Origin: Flagellimonas sp. CMM7
GTDB taxonomy: Bacteria > Bacteroidota > Bacteroidia > Flavobacteriales > Flavobacteriaceae
Length of the DNA stretch: 64,000 nucleotides
Assembly: GCF_021390195.1 (NCBI RefSeq)
Contig: NZ_CP090003.1
Location: 2,530,001 to 2,594,000, forward strand
Reading direction: 5' to 3'
Part shown: positions 35,691 to 44,764 of the stretch, piece after piece
How positions within the stretch are numbered: the first letter of the stretch is position 1
Layout: the number at the start of each line of letters is the position of its first letter
The notes under the pieces: model-generated
Database searches by the model: none
Told to the model about the DNA's origin: nothing
Seen by the model: the letters and a program-made list of their open reading frames with translations, nothing else
Made by a program: the position numbers and the translations under genes

Positions 35691-37859
35691 TTATCTTGGA
35701 AAGGTACCAAGGGGGGATATTTTAAATTCTACGGTACTTGGAGAGGAGGTTTCATTATCAATGCCTACCGTTGAAACATTGAAAAAATAGTCTCCATAGG
35801 GAAGGTTCTGAAAGTTGATAAAACCATTAGTTGCATACGCCTCATAATTTTTAGGGCCTTTTAATTTATAATGGTAACGGGGTTGTATCAGTTCTGGAGA
35901 GGCTACTTCAATGGTTATATCGTGTGAATATTTAAAAGGGATTTTTAAGGCATTCTGATTTACAGTATGAGTATCTTTTTCGTCTTTTATAAAATTCAAT
36001 GTGGGAGTTGGTAAAGCGAAACTATCCAACTGTTTTTGAAATTGTGAACGATTGATTTTTGCAAAACCATCACTTAATGTGATGAAAGCTAGACTATCGC
36101 TCAGTTTTATCATGTTTTGTGAATCCGATACCAGTCTTTCGCGCAACTGAAGATCAGTAATCAATAAGCTATCTGTTTTAAGGTTTGTATGGATAATTTC
36201 TTTCTCTTCTTCGTTGTCCACAAACCAGAAATAACTGTCATCAAAAAATAAAAGTTCCTTGTTATTAAATTTTTGAAACTCTTCAAAAAGGATGATGCGG
36301 TCAAGAATAGGGTCATATTTGTACCATGTTTTATCATTGAAGAAAACAATCTGGTTTTTAATGTTGTATATTTTGATGTTAAACTCACTTGGTGCATTTT
36401 CACCTATATATTGCTTTATGCTAACTACTTCATCAAAATCATTGTTAATGTGGATTCTATAAAACCCTTTGTAGGGATGTGCCGCCCATAGAATATTTGG
36501 AGTTTCAAAACATAATTGCTTTATAGGAAAGTTGACATCTCCATCTACTTTGGTAACTTCCCACGAATCATCTTCCCTCTTTTTGTATTTAACAAGTCCA
36601 TTGTATGTTCCTTGCATGTATGAGGAATTTTGTTCAGGTATTTTCTTAATCTCATAACCACCTGAAAAAGAGGAAACTTTTTCAAGTTTTGTATGGTTGA
36701 GTTTATAAGTGCCCGTGTTGTGTCCGCAAAATAAATTGTCAGCAACAACTTCCAAGTCCCAAACATGACCTTGGGAACCTTCTACAAATTTTAGTTCATT
36801 ATTTTCAAAATAAAACACTCCAGTATTGCTGCCAACATAAAGTTTGTTGTTATGAAAAGCCATATCATATACCATTCCCAATGTTCCATAGTAATCGGTA
36901 TAATACGTTATTGGGTTGTTGAGTCTTACCCTTGCTATTCCATTGTCAAGCCCCAACCATAACTGATTGTTGAATTGGAGCATTGCAAGAACTGTGTTGT
37001 TTTGTAACCCAGATTCTTTATTTAGCACTTGTGAGGTCTGCGTATCTGGGTCAAAAAGATAAACTCCGTTTTTAATTGTTCCGAACGCTATTTTTTTTGT
37101 GGTGAGATTGAGTATTTTATTTAATTGGTGCATTTTCAATTCGTCATTCACCATTGCTTTCCATGGTTCCAGTTTTGCATCATCCAATAAGTAACATCCA
37201 TTGAGTTTAGTTCCGATCAATAGGCCGTTTTCAATTATGACCATATCGGTAATCGTTTTGTCCACTAATAATCCTTGATTGTCCAAAGGAACTATAGCTT
37301 CGTCCTTTATCTCAAAAAGCCCTTCGGTTCCGGCGGCCACAATGATTCTATTTTTATAAGCAATGATATCAGAAATAATTTCTTGAGGGTCTATAACCGT
37401 AATTTTATCATTTTCATAGATATAGATTGCTGAAAAAGACCTAAACAAAATTTTGTTGTCAACCTGAAGAATTTCCCAAAACTCCTCACTAGTAAACAAA
37501 TGGTTTTTGATTAGATGGGTCAATGATGTGTATTCCAGAACTCCAGTTTTATTTTTTTTCCAAAACCCAAATTCTTCATAGGACCCGGTATATATCCGAT
37601 CACCCACTGATGCCGCAGATCGTATAATGGTATTGTTTGGCAACTTGTTAAGACTCCATTTTTCGCCATTAAAATAGAGGAGTCCCTTATTGTTGGCCAC
37701 AAAAAGCTCACCTTTTTCATTCACGGACAATCCCCAATTTTTGCTTGCTCCTTTATACTCCAGAGGTTTGTAATTATAAATAGGAGGAAGCAAGTTTTGT
37801 GCAATGGTCAGTGCGGGAATTAAATATAAAAGGATAAGTATTTTAGAGGAATTCAACAT
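35691..37859 (-). CDS. PUL regulator, N-terminal fragment: propeller sensor and Y_Y_Y domain
   Basis: A 722-residue piece with a signal peptide (ILILLYLIPALTIAQ), then two-component-regulator beta-propeller repeats (for example WGLSVNEKGELFVANNKGLL, LWLGLDNGIARVRL, MAFHNNKLYVGSNTGVFYFE), then a Y_Y_Y (triple tyrosine) domain with YHYKLKGPKNYEAY. The frame ends shortly after the Y_Y_Y domain, in ISPLGTFPR, just where family members continue into a membrane helix. That continuation lies in the next frame (35104-35670). The intact protein would be about 918 residues, the normal size for this class. It would sense a PUL oligosaccharide in the periplasm and control the susC operon. Confidence 0.85.
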   Translation of the reverse strand: MLNSSKILILLYLIPALTIAQNLLPPIYNYKPLEYKGASKNWGLSVNEKGELFVANNKGLLYFNGEKWSLNKLPNNTIIRSAASVGDRIYTGSYEEFGFWKKNKTGVLEYTSLTHLIKNHLFTSEEFWEILQVDNKILFRSFSAIYIYENDKITVIDPQEIISDIIAYKNRIIVAAGTEGLFEIKDEAIVPLDNQGLLVDKTITDMVIIENGLLIGTKLNGCYLLDDAKLEPWKAMVNDELKMHQLNKILNLTTKKIAFGTIKNGVYLFDPDTQTSQVLNKESGLQNNTVLAMLQFNNQLWLGLDNGIARVRLNNPITYYTDYYGTLGMVYDMAFHNNKLYVGSNTGVFYFENNELKFVEGSQGHVWDLEVVADNLFCGHNTGTYKLNHTKLEKVSSFSGGYEIKKIPEQNSSYMQGTYNGLVKYKKREDDSWEVTKVDGDVNFPIKQLCFETPNILWAAHPYKGFYRIHINNDFDEVVSIKQYIGENAPSEFNIKIYNIKNQIVFFNDKTWYKYDPILDRIILFEEFQKFNNKELLFFDDSYFWFVDNEEEKEIIHTNLKTDSLLITDLQLRERLVSDSQNMIKLSDSLAFITLSDGFAKINRSQFQKQLDSFALPTPTLNFIKDEKDTHTVNQNALKIPFKYSHDITIEVASPELIQPRYHYKLKGPKNYEAYATNGFINFQNLPYGDYFFNVSTVGIDNETSSPSTVEFKISPLGTFPR
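35711..35716 (-). other. Frameshift site in homopolymer splitting the PUL regulator
   Basis: Six G on the plus strand (six C in the coding strand). With seven C the reading would be ISPPWYLSKISIALYIL and run straight into the C-terminal fragment, restoring a Pro-Pro-Trp-Tyr junction and a complete membrane helix. The one-base deficit could be a sequencing error, a real mutation, a slippage-based switch or a translational frameshift site. Confidence 0.85.
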
Positions 37860-38231
37860 TTAGGTTTACTGCTTAAGTATGAAAAGTATAGGTTGCTTAA
37901 AATGAATATACAAAACTATATGTATTGAAAAAGTGAATAACCTATGCTTAACCTTAGTTTTTGAAATGTTTTTCTACATCATTAATACTTCATAATTTAT
38001 AAAAGAAAGAAAATGAATATTCTACATGACCTTTGTGGGGTCTGCAGCATCGTTTTCATTTCTACGGATTTATCCCATTCTTCTTTTTTTGAATTTGGAG
38101 ATGTTCTCCAAAAGAGATTTGAGGATAGATTATAGCCAATATCTCGCTCTGTAATCTTATGCTGGAAAGTTGGTGATATCGAATCTTTACTTTTGCAGAA
38201 ATCAAGAAATTGAATAGTTTTACACTTCACA
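37860..38231 (+). other. Divergent intergenic spacer
   Basis: About 370 AT-rich bases between the PUL regulator (minus) and the small exported protein (plus). Apart from a TAnnTTTG-type element near its right end I see no RNA gene, repeat or convincing coding frame. A 77-codon minus-strand frame here looks spurious. Confidence 0.6.
38170..38195 (+). promoter_or_regulatory. Putative promoter of the small His/Cys protein
   Basis: TACTTTTG at 38188-38195 matches the -7 consensus TAnnTTTG, and a TTG lies at 38170-38172. The 15-base spacer is shorter than the usual 17 or more. The start codon is at 38232. Confidence 0.38.
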
Positions 38232-38534
38232 ATGAAAAAACCTGAACAGTTAATCTTATTCCTTTTTGTAACCCTGTTTTTGTCTTCAAAGGTTGCAGGG
38301 CTTCATGTGCTTACACATGATACGGATGATGTTGATGTTCAGCATTGCGAGCTTTGTGATGTAACATCTTCCATAAGTTTTACCCCACTATTATCAACGG
38401 ATAATGAATTTTCCTCACCAGGGAATACCCTTTTTATTGAGTCCAAACATATTAAGGGAACCGAGCTAGTTGTTTTTTACAAGAAACTCTTAGAAAATTC
38501 TAGCTTATCTAGACCACCTCCACAAATTTCTTAA
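38232..38534 (+). CDS. Small exported protein with His/Asp/Cys cluster
   Basis: A 100-residue protein with a hydrophobic leader (LILFLFVTLFLSSKVAG) followed by a metal-ligand-rich stretch LHVLTHDTDDVDVQHCELCD (about residues 24-43). The rest is unremarkable and ends in a Pro-rich tail. I do not recognise a named family with confidence. Small proteins with a comparable His/Asp/CxxC cluster are often seen near metal-related TonB receptors in Bacteroidota, so metal sensing or chaperoning is a reasonable guess. It lies 218 bases before the ABC/TonB operon in the same direction. Confidence 0.65.
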   Translation: MKKPEQLILFLFVTLFLSSKVAGLHVLTHDTDDVDVQHCELCDVTSSISFTPLLSTDNEFSSPGNTLFIESKHIKGTELVVFYKKLLENSSLSRPPPQIS

Positions 38535-38652
38535 ACCATTTTTAATTTTCAATTAAGCACTGGAAGGACTACTGATGTTTTTTTCATGGCATGATGTAGA
38601 TGACATTCTTTTGTAATATGAAGATGCCATTGAGATCATAGCTGCTTGTTTT

Positions 38653-38710
38653 GGAATTAGGATGGAATATCTCACACAAAAGGAGCTGCGTAATTCCCAT
38701 CGCTTGATGG
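38653..38710 (+). promoter_or_regulatory. Possible structured leader of the ABC/TonB operon
   Basis: In the 218-base gap before the ATPase gene, GGAATTA (38653-38659) can pair with TAATTCC (38691-38697) around a 31-base loop. Directly after it CCATC-GCTT-GATGG forms a compact hairpin. No poly-T follows, so this is not a simple terminator. It does not match a riboswitch class I know. Confidence 0.3.
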
Positions 38711-38752
38711 TATGAGCGGTCGATTCAATTAATCAATTTTAACAAAATATTT

Positions 38753-39442
38753 ATGCTTAAAGCAGTTAATGTGACTAAGTCGTACAACGGCAAAGTCGCT
38801 TTAAAAGACATTTCATTTGAAGTAGGCAGAGGAGAGATTTTTTGTCTTTTAGGCCAAAATGGTGCTGGAAAGACCACAACGATAAACATCTTTCTGGGGT
38901 TCATAGAAAAAGATGGAGGTCAAGCCTTTGTTGGTAATAAGGAAGTGGGGAAGGATAAAATAAATCAACTTACCGCTTATATCCCAGAAACTGTACAGTT
39001 GTACAGTAACTTATCTGGGATAGAGAATTTGGATTTCTTCAGCCGTTTAGCAGGCTTCACCTACACTACACAACAACTAGAAGAATTTTTAACCAAAACG
39101 GGCTTACAGCAAGATGCGCAGCACAAACGCTTGTCATCTTACTCCAAAGGCATGCGCCAAAAAGTTGGAATTGCCGTGGCACTGGCTAAAAATGCGGAGG
39201 TCATTTTTATGGATGAGCCCACATCTGGCTTGGACCCTAAAGCCACTGCCGAATTCACTAAAATATGCAAAGAACTTGCAGGCTTAGGTAAGGTCATTTT
39301 TATGGCTACTCATGACATTTTCAATGCGGTTGAATTGGGTACAACCATAGGTATTATGAAAGAGGGTGTCTTAGCACAACAACTAAAAGCTAACGAAATA
39401 GACGCAGGCCAATTAAATCAACTGTATTTAGAAACTATATAA
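38753..39442 (+). CDS. ABC transporter ATP-binding protein (ABC-2 exporter type)
   Basis: A 229-residue ATPase with Walker A GQNGAGKTTT (about residues 37-46), Q-loop AYIPETVQLY, signature SYSKGMRQKVGIAVALA, Walker B VIFMDEPTSGLDP and switch His ATHD. It resembles the NosF/CcmA group that pairs with ABC-2 permeases. It is nine bases upstream of a TonB-dependent receptor, with two ABC-2-like permease genes behind that, so it most likely energises those permeases. Confidence 0.92.
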   Translation: MLKAVNVTKSYNGKVALKDISFEVGRGEIFCLLGQNGAGKTTTINIFLGFIEKDGGQAFVGNKEVGKDKINQLTAYIPETVQLYSNLSGIENLDFFSRLAGFTYTTQQLEEFLTKTGLQQDAQHKRLSSYSKGMRQKVGIAVALAKNAEVIFMDEPTSGLDPKATAEFTKICKELAGLGKVIFMATHDIFNAVELGTTIGIMKEGVLAQQLKANEIDAGQLNQLYLETI

Positions 39443-39451
39443 TAACCAAAA

Positions 39452-41950
39452 ATGAAAAAATATATCCTATTAACTATTGCATTGCTAACCCTTCAATTAT
39501 CGGTTGGACAGCTAAGTGTAAAAGGCAAAATAACAGATCAGCAAGGCAATGCAGTATTTGGAGCAACTATTTCGTATAACAATACTGATACTGGTAAATA
39601 TGGCGGAGCTGTAACTGAGCAAGACGGAAATTTTAATCTTGAATTACCTCAGACAGGGGCGTATCAATTAAAGATAGATTACATTGGTATGCGGTCCCAA
39701 AGCTTCGATTATACCTTTGATGAAGAAAAGGAATATGATTTGGGTATGCTTGTTTTAGAAGAAAGCCTACAACAATTACAATCTGTAGAGGTGATAGGTA
39801 GAGCAAGACAAGATTACAATAGCGACTACTCCTTTTCCGCAACTAAAGTTGCCATTAAAAACAGGGAGTTACCGCAGGCAGTGGCAACTGTCACTAAAGA
39901 ACTTTTGGCCGACAGACAGGCTTTTCAATTAACAGATGCGGTAAAAACCGTAAGTAATGTTGCTATTACCGGCCTTTACAATCATTACAATATTAGAGGT
40001 ATCACTCAGGCTGATGACGGACAAGTGTTAAACGGTATGCGTACACGTCAGTACTACTTTTTGCAGCCCATTACCTCTCACCTTGAGAGGGTGGAAGTGA
40101 TTAAAGGGCCTTCGTCAGTAACTTTTTCTAGTGCTGACCCAGGTGGTACAGTGAATATGGTAACCAAAAAGCCATTGTTCGAAAAACGTAATGAGGTGTC
40201 CGTGGCAGCAGGTAGTTTCGGTACGTTGAGAGCTACAGCAGATTTTACAGGGCCTTTAAACGACTCTAAAACGCTATTGTATCGTTTTAATGCTGCTTTT
40301 CAAGAGGCTGATTCATTTAGAGACGTTGTAAACAACAATGCCTTTTTAATTTCACCCTCTTTAAGTTATATCCCTAACGATAACACATCGCTGAATGTGG
40401 AAATGATTTATAACAATGCTGAAGGTAATTTGGATAGAGGACAACCCATTTTTGGAGCAATCAATGGTGAGTTTGATTTGAATAGCACCCCGATTACCCG
40501 AAATGTTGGAGCATCAAGTGATCATTACAAAAACAAGGAGTTTATTTTCATGACCAACTTCAGCAAAAAGTTTACCGAAAACTTTGGGTTTAATGCCCAA
40601 TACATGAAACAGACTTGGGATGAAGATTTAGCAGAGCACAGAGTTGATGGTACAGCAGTTGATATTGATGGCAATGTGATTCCTACACTTGCAAGAATGA
40701 GGTATGATGAGAGACAACAATTTTGGGAAACAGATAATTTCAGTGGGTTTTTTAATTTCGACATTAAGAAGGGTAAGGTAACCAACAAACTATTGGTAGG
40801 GTACGATGCTACACGTTGGGAAAGAAAAATTGGTGCTGGATTCCTTCGTGCCCGAAGGTATTTAACCGTCAGTGGAGGCCAGTCGAATTTTGACCCAGAT
40901 AATCCGGATAACTTTCAACAAATGGTTGTTGATGGTGTAACCATGCCGGTGCCTGCAGTTCCTCATTTTAATCTCGAAGACCCTTTCAATGGCGCAAGAA
41001 ATACAAATGCTTATAATCTTGCTGAATTAACGATTCCTGCCAATCTTAATACAAGTAATGGTATATATATTCAAAACCAATTCAAGATTGGAAAGTTTTC
41101 TGCCTTGGTTAATTTAAGATACGAATGGTTCAAAGATATTTTCGACTATGAAGGCGATGAACAAGAATTTAAAGCCAATTCTTTGATTCCGAGATTAGGT
41201 TTGACCTATGAAATCAACAAGGACATTAGTGCTTATGCAACCTATTTAGAAGGTTTTCAGCCACATACGAATACGGTATCGTTGTCGCCAACGGCGGAAG
41301 GTTTCTTTTGGGCAGCCTCGCCAGGCAGATTTGACCCACTGGAAAGTAACTTAAAAGAAGTTGGTTTTAAAGGCGAATTTATGAACGGAAAAGTATTTGC
41401 CAACTTAGCCATTTTTGAAATTACCCAAAAAAATCTCTTGCTTGGTGATACCTATGATTTAGATAACCTAACAACGAGAGGTGAGCAACGCAGTAGAGGT
41501 TTTGAGATGGATATTTCTGGTTATGTGTCACCAAATTTTCAATTGATAGCTTCTTATGGCTATAACGATGCAGAAATTGTGGAAGATGCTATTGAAGAAT
41601 TTATTGGAGAACGTATTGGAGGTGCCCCAAAGCACAATGCAAATTTTTGGACACGTTACGATTTTGTCAATGAAGCTTTAAGAGGCATTGGAGTTGGTTT
41701 TGGTGCTCAATATGTTGACGAAAGATTTACTTGGTACAATCCTACTTACGACACAGGTAGGGTATTATTGCCAGACTATACCGTATTTGATGCTGCTGTA
41801 TACTATAAACCAAATAATACAGGTATCCAGTTGACTTTGAAAGTAAATAATTTGTTTGATGAAACCTATTGGTTAGGAGGCCTCAACCCTTCAAGGTTAG
41901 GCCCTGGAGCACCAAGGAACGTCTTGTTGAATGCCACATATAAGTTTTAA
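39452..41950 (+). CDS. TonB-dependent receptor, siderophore-receptor type
   Basis: An 832-residue outer-membrane receptor. Signal peptide (ILLTIALLTLQLSVG), carboxypeptidase-like regulatory domain (VKGKITDQQGNAVFGATISY), a LQSVEVIGRAR TonB-box region, plug (AVATVTKELLADRQ, YNIRGITQADDGQVLNGMR, LERVEVIKGPSSVTFSSADP, GGTVNMVTKKPL) and a barrel ending in NLFDETYW ... NVLLNATYKF. The plug signature is of the ferric-siderophore receptor group. The ligand (ferric siderophore, another metallophore or a peptide) cannot be read. It is sandwiched within an ABC operon, nine bases after the ATPase and two bases before the first permease. Confidence 0.93.
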   Translation: MKKYILLTIALLTLQLSVGQLSVKGKITDQQGNAVFGATISYNNTDTGKYGGAVTEQDGNFNLELPQTGAYQLKIDYIGMRSQSFDYTFDEEKEYDLGMLVLEESLQQLQSVEVIGRARQDYNSDYSFSATKVAIKNRELPQAVATVTKELLADRQAFQLTDAVKTVSNVAITGLYNHYNIRGITQADDGQVLNGMRTRQYYFLQPITSHLERVEVIKGPSSVTFSSADPGGTVNMVTKKPLFEKRNEVSVAAGSFGTLRATADFTGPLNDSKTLLYRFNAAFQEADSFRDVVNNNAFLISPSLSYIPNDNTSLNVEMIYNNAEGNLDRGQPIFGAINGEFDLNSTPITRNVGASSDHYKNKEFIFMTNFSKKFTENFGFNAQYMKQTWDEDLAEHRVDGTAVDIDGNVIPTLARMRYDERQQFWETDNFSGFFNFDIKKGKVTNKLLVGYDATRWERKIGAGFLRARRYLTVSGGQSNFDPDNPDNFQQMVVDGVTMPVPAVPHFNLEDPFNGARNTNAYNLAELTIPANLNTSNGIYIQNQFKIGKFSALVNLRYEWFKDIFDYEGDEQEFKANSLIPRLGLTYEINKDISAYATYLEGFQPHTNTVSLSPTAEGFFWAASPGRFDPLESNLKEVGFKGEFMNGKVFANLAIFEITQKNLLLGDTYDLDNLTTRGEQRSRGFEMDISGYVSPNFQLIASYGYNDAEIVEDAIEEFIGERIGGAPKHNANFWTRYDFVNEALRGIGVGFGAQYVDERFTWYNPTYDTGRVLLPDYTVFDAAVYYKPNNTGIQLTLKVNNLFDETYWLGGLNPSRLGPGAPRNVLLNATYKF

Positions 41951-41952
41951 AG

Positions 41953-43392
41953 ATGCGTAAAAAAGTAATCTATTTATTGGCGCGTCAGTTATGGATAGAT
42001 GCCTTTAGGTCAAAGGTGATGCAATTAGCCTCAATTTTATTGGGGCTATTGCTAGCCTTTTCTATCTATACGGGTTGGCAGAATTACCATGATCAGAATT
42101 TTACCCGAGATTTAATTCAAGATGAGGTAAGGGAAAGTTGGGAGAGCAACCCAGATAAGCACCCCCATAGAATGGCACACTATGGTTCTTTCGCCTTGCG
42201 ATTAAAACATGTACTGAGTGTATTTGACCTAGGAATGGAAAACTTTGTGGGAAATGCTGTTTTTTTAGAAGCTCATAAACAAAATACCGTGAACTTTTCT
42301 GAAGCTAGCATGTCTACAGGTCTGCTTCGTTTTGGAGAAGTAAGTCTGGCCATGTTGCTTAAGGTAATTGCCCCCTTGCTTATTTTCTATTTAGGCTTTG
42401 CAACCATATCAGGAGAAAGGGAGAGCGGAACCTTAAAACTTTTAATAGGACAAGGTATTATTAGAAAAGAGATAGTTTTTGGTAAGTGGCTGGGATTATG
42501 GAGTTTGTCTTTGGTTTTTCTGATAACTGTTTTTACAATATTACTTTTTTTCGTCGTTCTGGAAGGACATGAAGTACAGCACGCAAGTAGTTTTTCAAGA
42601 TATCTCGTTTTGCTAGTGGCCTACTGGCTATTTTTTGGAGTTTTAAGTGCGATCACCATTTTGGTTTCGGCCTTTAGCAAAACAGCCAAAGGCGCCTTGG
42701 TAAAACTATTGGGCATTTGGTTGTTGTTTGTCATAGTGCTTCCTAAATCACTTCAGGCCATGGGGTATTATCTATATCCTACCCCGTCTAAAATTGAGAT
42801 GGAAACTGCTGTGGAACATGACTTAAAAAAACTTGGAGACAGCCATAATCCAGATGACCCACATTTCAAAGCCCTAAGGGATTCTGTGCTTAAAGCACAT
42901 AATGTAGATAAAGTGGATGACCTGCCATTTAACTATAGTGGATTTATTATGGCTCAAGGTGAAGATTTGAGCACTCACGTCTACTTGGAACATCAAAATA
43001 AACTTTACAATGTTTATAGCAAACAGAATGATGTAGAGCGTTTATCTGCCTTTATAAATCCGTATACCGCTATTAAAAATTTATCCATGGCCTTTTCCGG
43101 AACAGATTTCAAGTCTTTTCTACACTTTAAAGAAAAAGCGGAAGCATATCGATTCAATCTAGCACAGGAAATGAACCAGTTGCAAATGGATTTGATCCCA
43201 AATAGAGGTAAGGCTGGACCAAGTAAAATTTCTAATACCTACTGGAAGGAATTCCCTCCTTTCGAGTATCGTTTTTTAAAGTTATCTGAGGTGGTTCACA
43301 ATGAAATGACATCACTATTGGCACTTATCCTATGGAGTGTTTTAGTAGTACTGGGATTACTTCGATTATCAACTAAATTAAAAGCTATTTAA
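41953..43392 (+). CDS. ABC-2/DUF3526-type permease subunit 1
   Basis: A 479-residue membrane protein. One N-terminal membrane helix (LASILLGLLLAFSIYTGW), a soluble loop, four helices around residues 130-275 (with ATISGERESGTLKLLIGQGI, a conserved coupling-type segment), a second large loop and a final helix at about 450-470. This is the plan of ABC-2 permeases with a DUF3526-like extracytoplasmic domain. It is probably the partner of the operon ATPase and of the next gene as a heterodimer. Its start is two bases after the receptor stop. Confidence 0.82.
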   Translation: MRKKVIYLLARQLWIDAFRSKVMQLASILLGLLLAFSIYTGWQNYHDQNFTRDLIQDEVRESWESNPDKHPHRMAHYGSFALRLKHVLSVFDLGMENFVGNAVFLEAHKQNTVNFSEASMSTGLLRFGEVSLAMLLKVIAPLLIFYLGFATISGERESGTLKLLIGQGIIRKEIVFGKWLGLWSLSLVFLITVFTILLFFVVLEGHEVQHASSFSRYLVLLVAYWLFFGVLSAITILVSAFSKTAKGALVKLLGIWLLFVIVLPKSLQAMGYYLYPTPSKIEMETAVEHDLKKLGDSHNPDDPHFKALRDSVLKAHNVDKVDDLPFNYSGFIMAQGEDLSTHVYLEHQNKLYNVYSKQNDVERLSAFINPYTAIKNLSMAFSGTDFKSFLHFKEKAEAYRFNLAQEMNQLQMDLIPNRGKAGPSKISNTYWKEFPPFEYRFLKLSEVVHNEMTSLLALILWSVLVVLGLLRLSTKLKAI

Positions 43393-44733
43393 ATGATTAA
43401 ATTATTGTTTAAATCCTTTTTTAGGACAAAAATTTTCGTGGTTAGCTTGGTGTTGCTGCTAACTGTTGGAGTCATTAGTATTCTAATAGGCAAGCAATAT
43501 TTGGTGAAACAAGAAAAGGCGATAGTAGCCGCAGAAAAATTTCAGGAAAAGAGCATTGAGAACAATGTACAGTATCATAAAGAAGATTTAGGCCTATTGC
43601 TATATTATTTGCGATTTACGCTAATAAAACAGCCTGCCAGTCTTAGTGCTATTTCAATCGGTCAGAGCGATGTAAATCCAATTTTACAGGCGGTTACCAT
43701 TCGTGGACTGGAAGGGCAGAAATATGATACCGACTTTGAGAATCCATCGTTGTTAATGTCCGGTAATCTAGATTTGGGCTTCGTGATAATTTACCTATTT
43801 CCATTGGTATTGATTGCCCTTACATTTAATCTTTATTCGGAAGAAAAAGAATTGGGTACTTGGCGAATGCTAGCGGCACAGACCAAAAACAAGATGATAT
43901 TTCTATTACAAAAGCTTGGAATACGGGTACTGTTTGTTTTTGTTCTTTTACTTCTTCTGATTTTGTTGGCCAGCGCAATTCTGCAGATTGAGTATGATCA
44001 AAACCTTTTAGCGTTTGCCATTCAAGGCTTTTTGTATTTATCATTTTGGAGTGCACTGTGCCTTTTAGTGGTCTCTTTTAGGAAAAAATCGAGCTTTAAT
44101 GCTATCGGATTGATTGCTATATGGGTCGTGCTGACTATTTTGTTTCCCGCGATAATAAACAATTACGTCCTAAATAAGTATCAAGTGCCCGAAGCGCTAC
44201 ATGCTATGTTAGAACAACGTGATGGTTATCATGAAAAGTGGGATTTGGAAAAAGATGTTACCATGAATGTGTTTTTTGAGGATTACCCACAATTCAAAAA
44301 ACACGCGGTTCCAGAAGACAGATTTAGTTGGATATGGTACTATGGTATGCAGTATATGGGTGATAAAGAATCGCATAATACCAGTTTAGAAATGGCGAAT
44401 AAAATTCTGATGCGAAACAAGGTTAGTGAACAAGTAGCATTGTTTGTACCCACAATGCACGCTCAGTTAAGCTTCAATAAATTGGCTGGAACCGATATGT
44501 TAAGTCACTTGGACTTTTTGGATGCCTTAACTGACTTTCATTCAAATCTAAGACTTGGCTTTTATCCTGAAATTTTCAATGAACAATCAGCAGATGTTAT
44601 TGATTGGAAAAAACATCAAGCGAAATACCATGAACTTAATGGTGATTTTAGTTGGGTTTTAATTTTGTTACCAACACTTATAATTACATTGCTGATAGGT
44701 GGTATTGGCATATTAAATCTAAAAAAGGTATAA
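43393..44733 (+). CDS. ABC-2/DUF3526-type permease subunit 2
   Basis: A 446-residue paralogue-like membrane protein whose ATG follows the previous stop without any gap. The plan is the same: an N-terminal helix (IFVVSLVLLLTVGVISILIG), an extracytoplasmic loop, four central helices (with NLYSEEKELGTWRMLAAQTK in the coupling region), a second loop rich in aromatic and charged residues, and a C-terminal helix (VLILLPTLIITLLIGGIGIL). It probably forms a heterodimeric channel with subunit 1. A hairpin terminator follows seven bases after the stop. Confidence 0.82.
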   Translation: MIKLLFKSFFRTKIFVVSLVLLLTVGVISILIGKQYLVKQEKAIVAAEKFQEKSIENNVQYHKEDLGLLLYYLRFTLIKQPASLSAISIGQSDVNPILQAVTIRGLEGQKYDTDFENPSLLMSGNLDLGFVIIYLFPLVLIALTFNLYSEEKELGTWRMLAAQTKNKMIFLLQKLGIRVLFVFVLLLLLILLASAILQIEYDQNLLAFAIQGFLYLSFWSALCLLVVSFRKKSSFNAIGLIAIWVVLTILFPAIINNYVLNKYQVPEALHAMLEQRDGYHEKWDLEKDVTMNVFFEDYPQFKKHAVPEDRFSWIWYYGMQYMGDKESHNTSLEMANKILMRNKVSEQVALFVPTMHAQLSFNKLAGTDMLSHLDFLDALTDFHSNLRLGFYPEIFNEQSADVIDWKKHQAKYHELNGDFSWVLILLPTLIITLLIGGIGILNLKKV

Positions 44734-44739
44734 AATAAG

Positions 44740-44764
44740 AGGTCGGAATTTCCGGCCTTTTATT
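44740..44764 (+). terminator. Intrinsic terminator after the ABC/TonB operon
   Basis: AGGTCGG and CCGGCCT pair (one T-G wobble) around an AATTT loop, followed by TTTATTTTA. It also lies directly behind the convergent metallo-deacylase gene and may act in both directions. Confidence 0.8.

Noticed and set aside
37997..38230. 77-codon minus-strand frame in the spacer left of the small His/Cys protein
   Set aside because: Composition is unlike a folded protein, no homologous motif is visible, its start abuts the start of the divergent gene at 38232, and it would occupy that gene's promoter.
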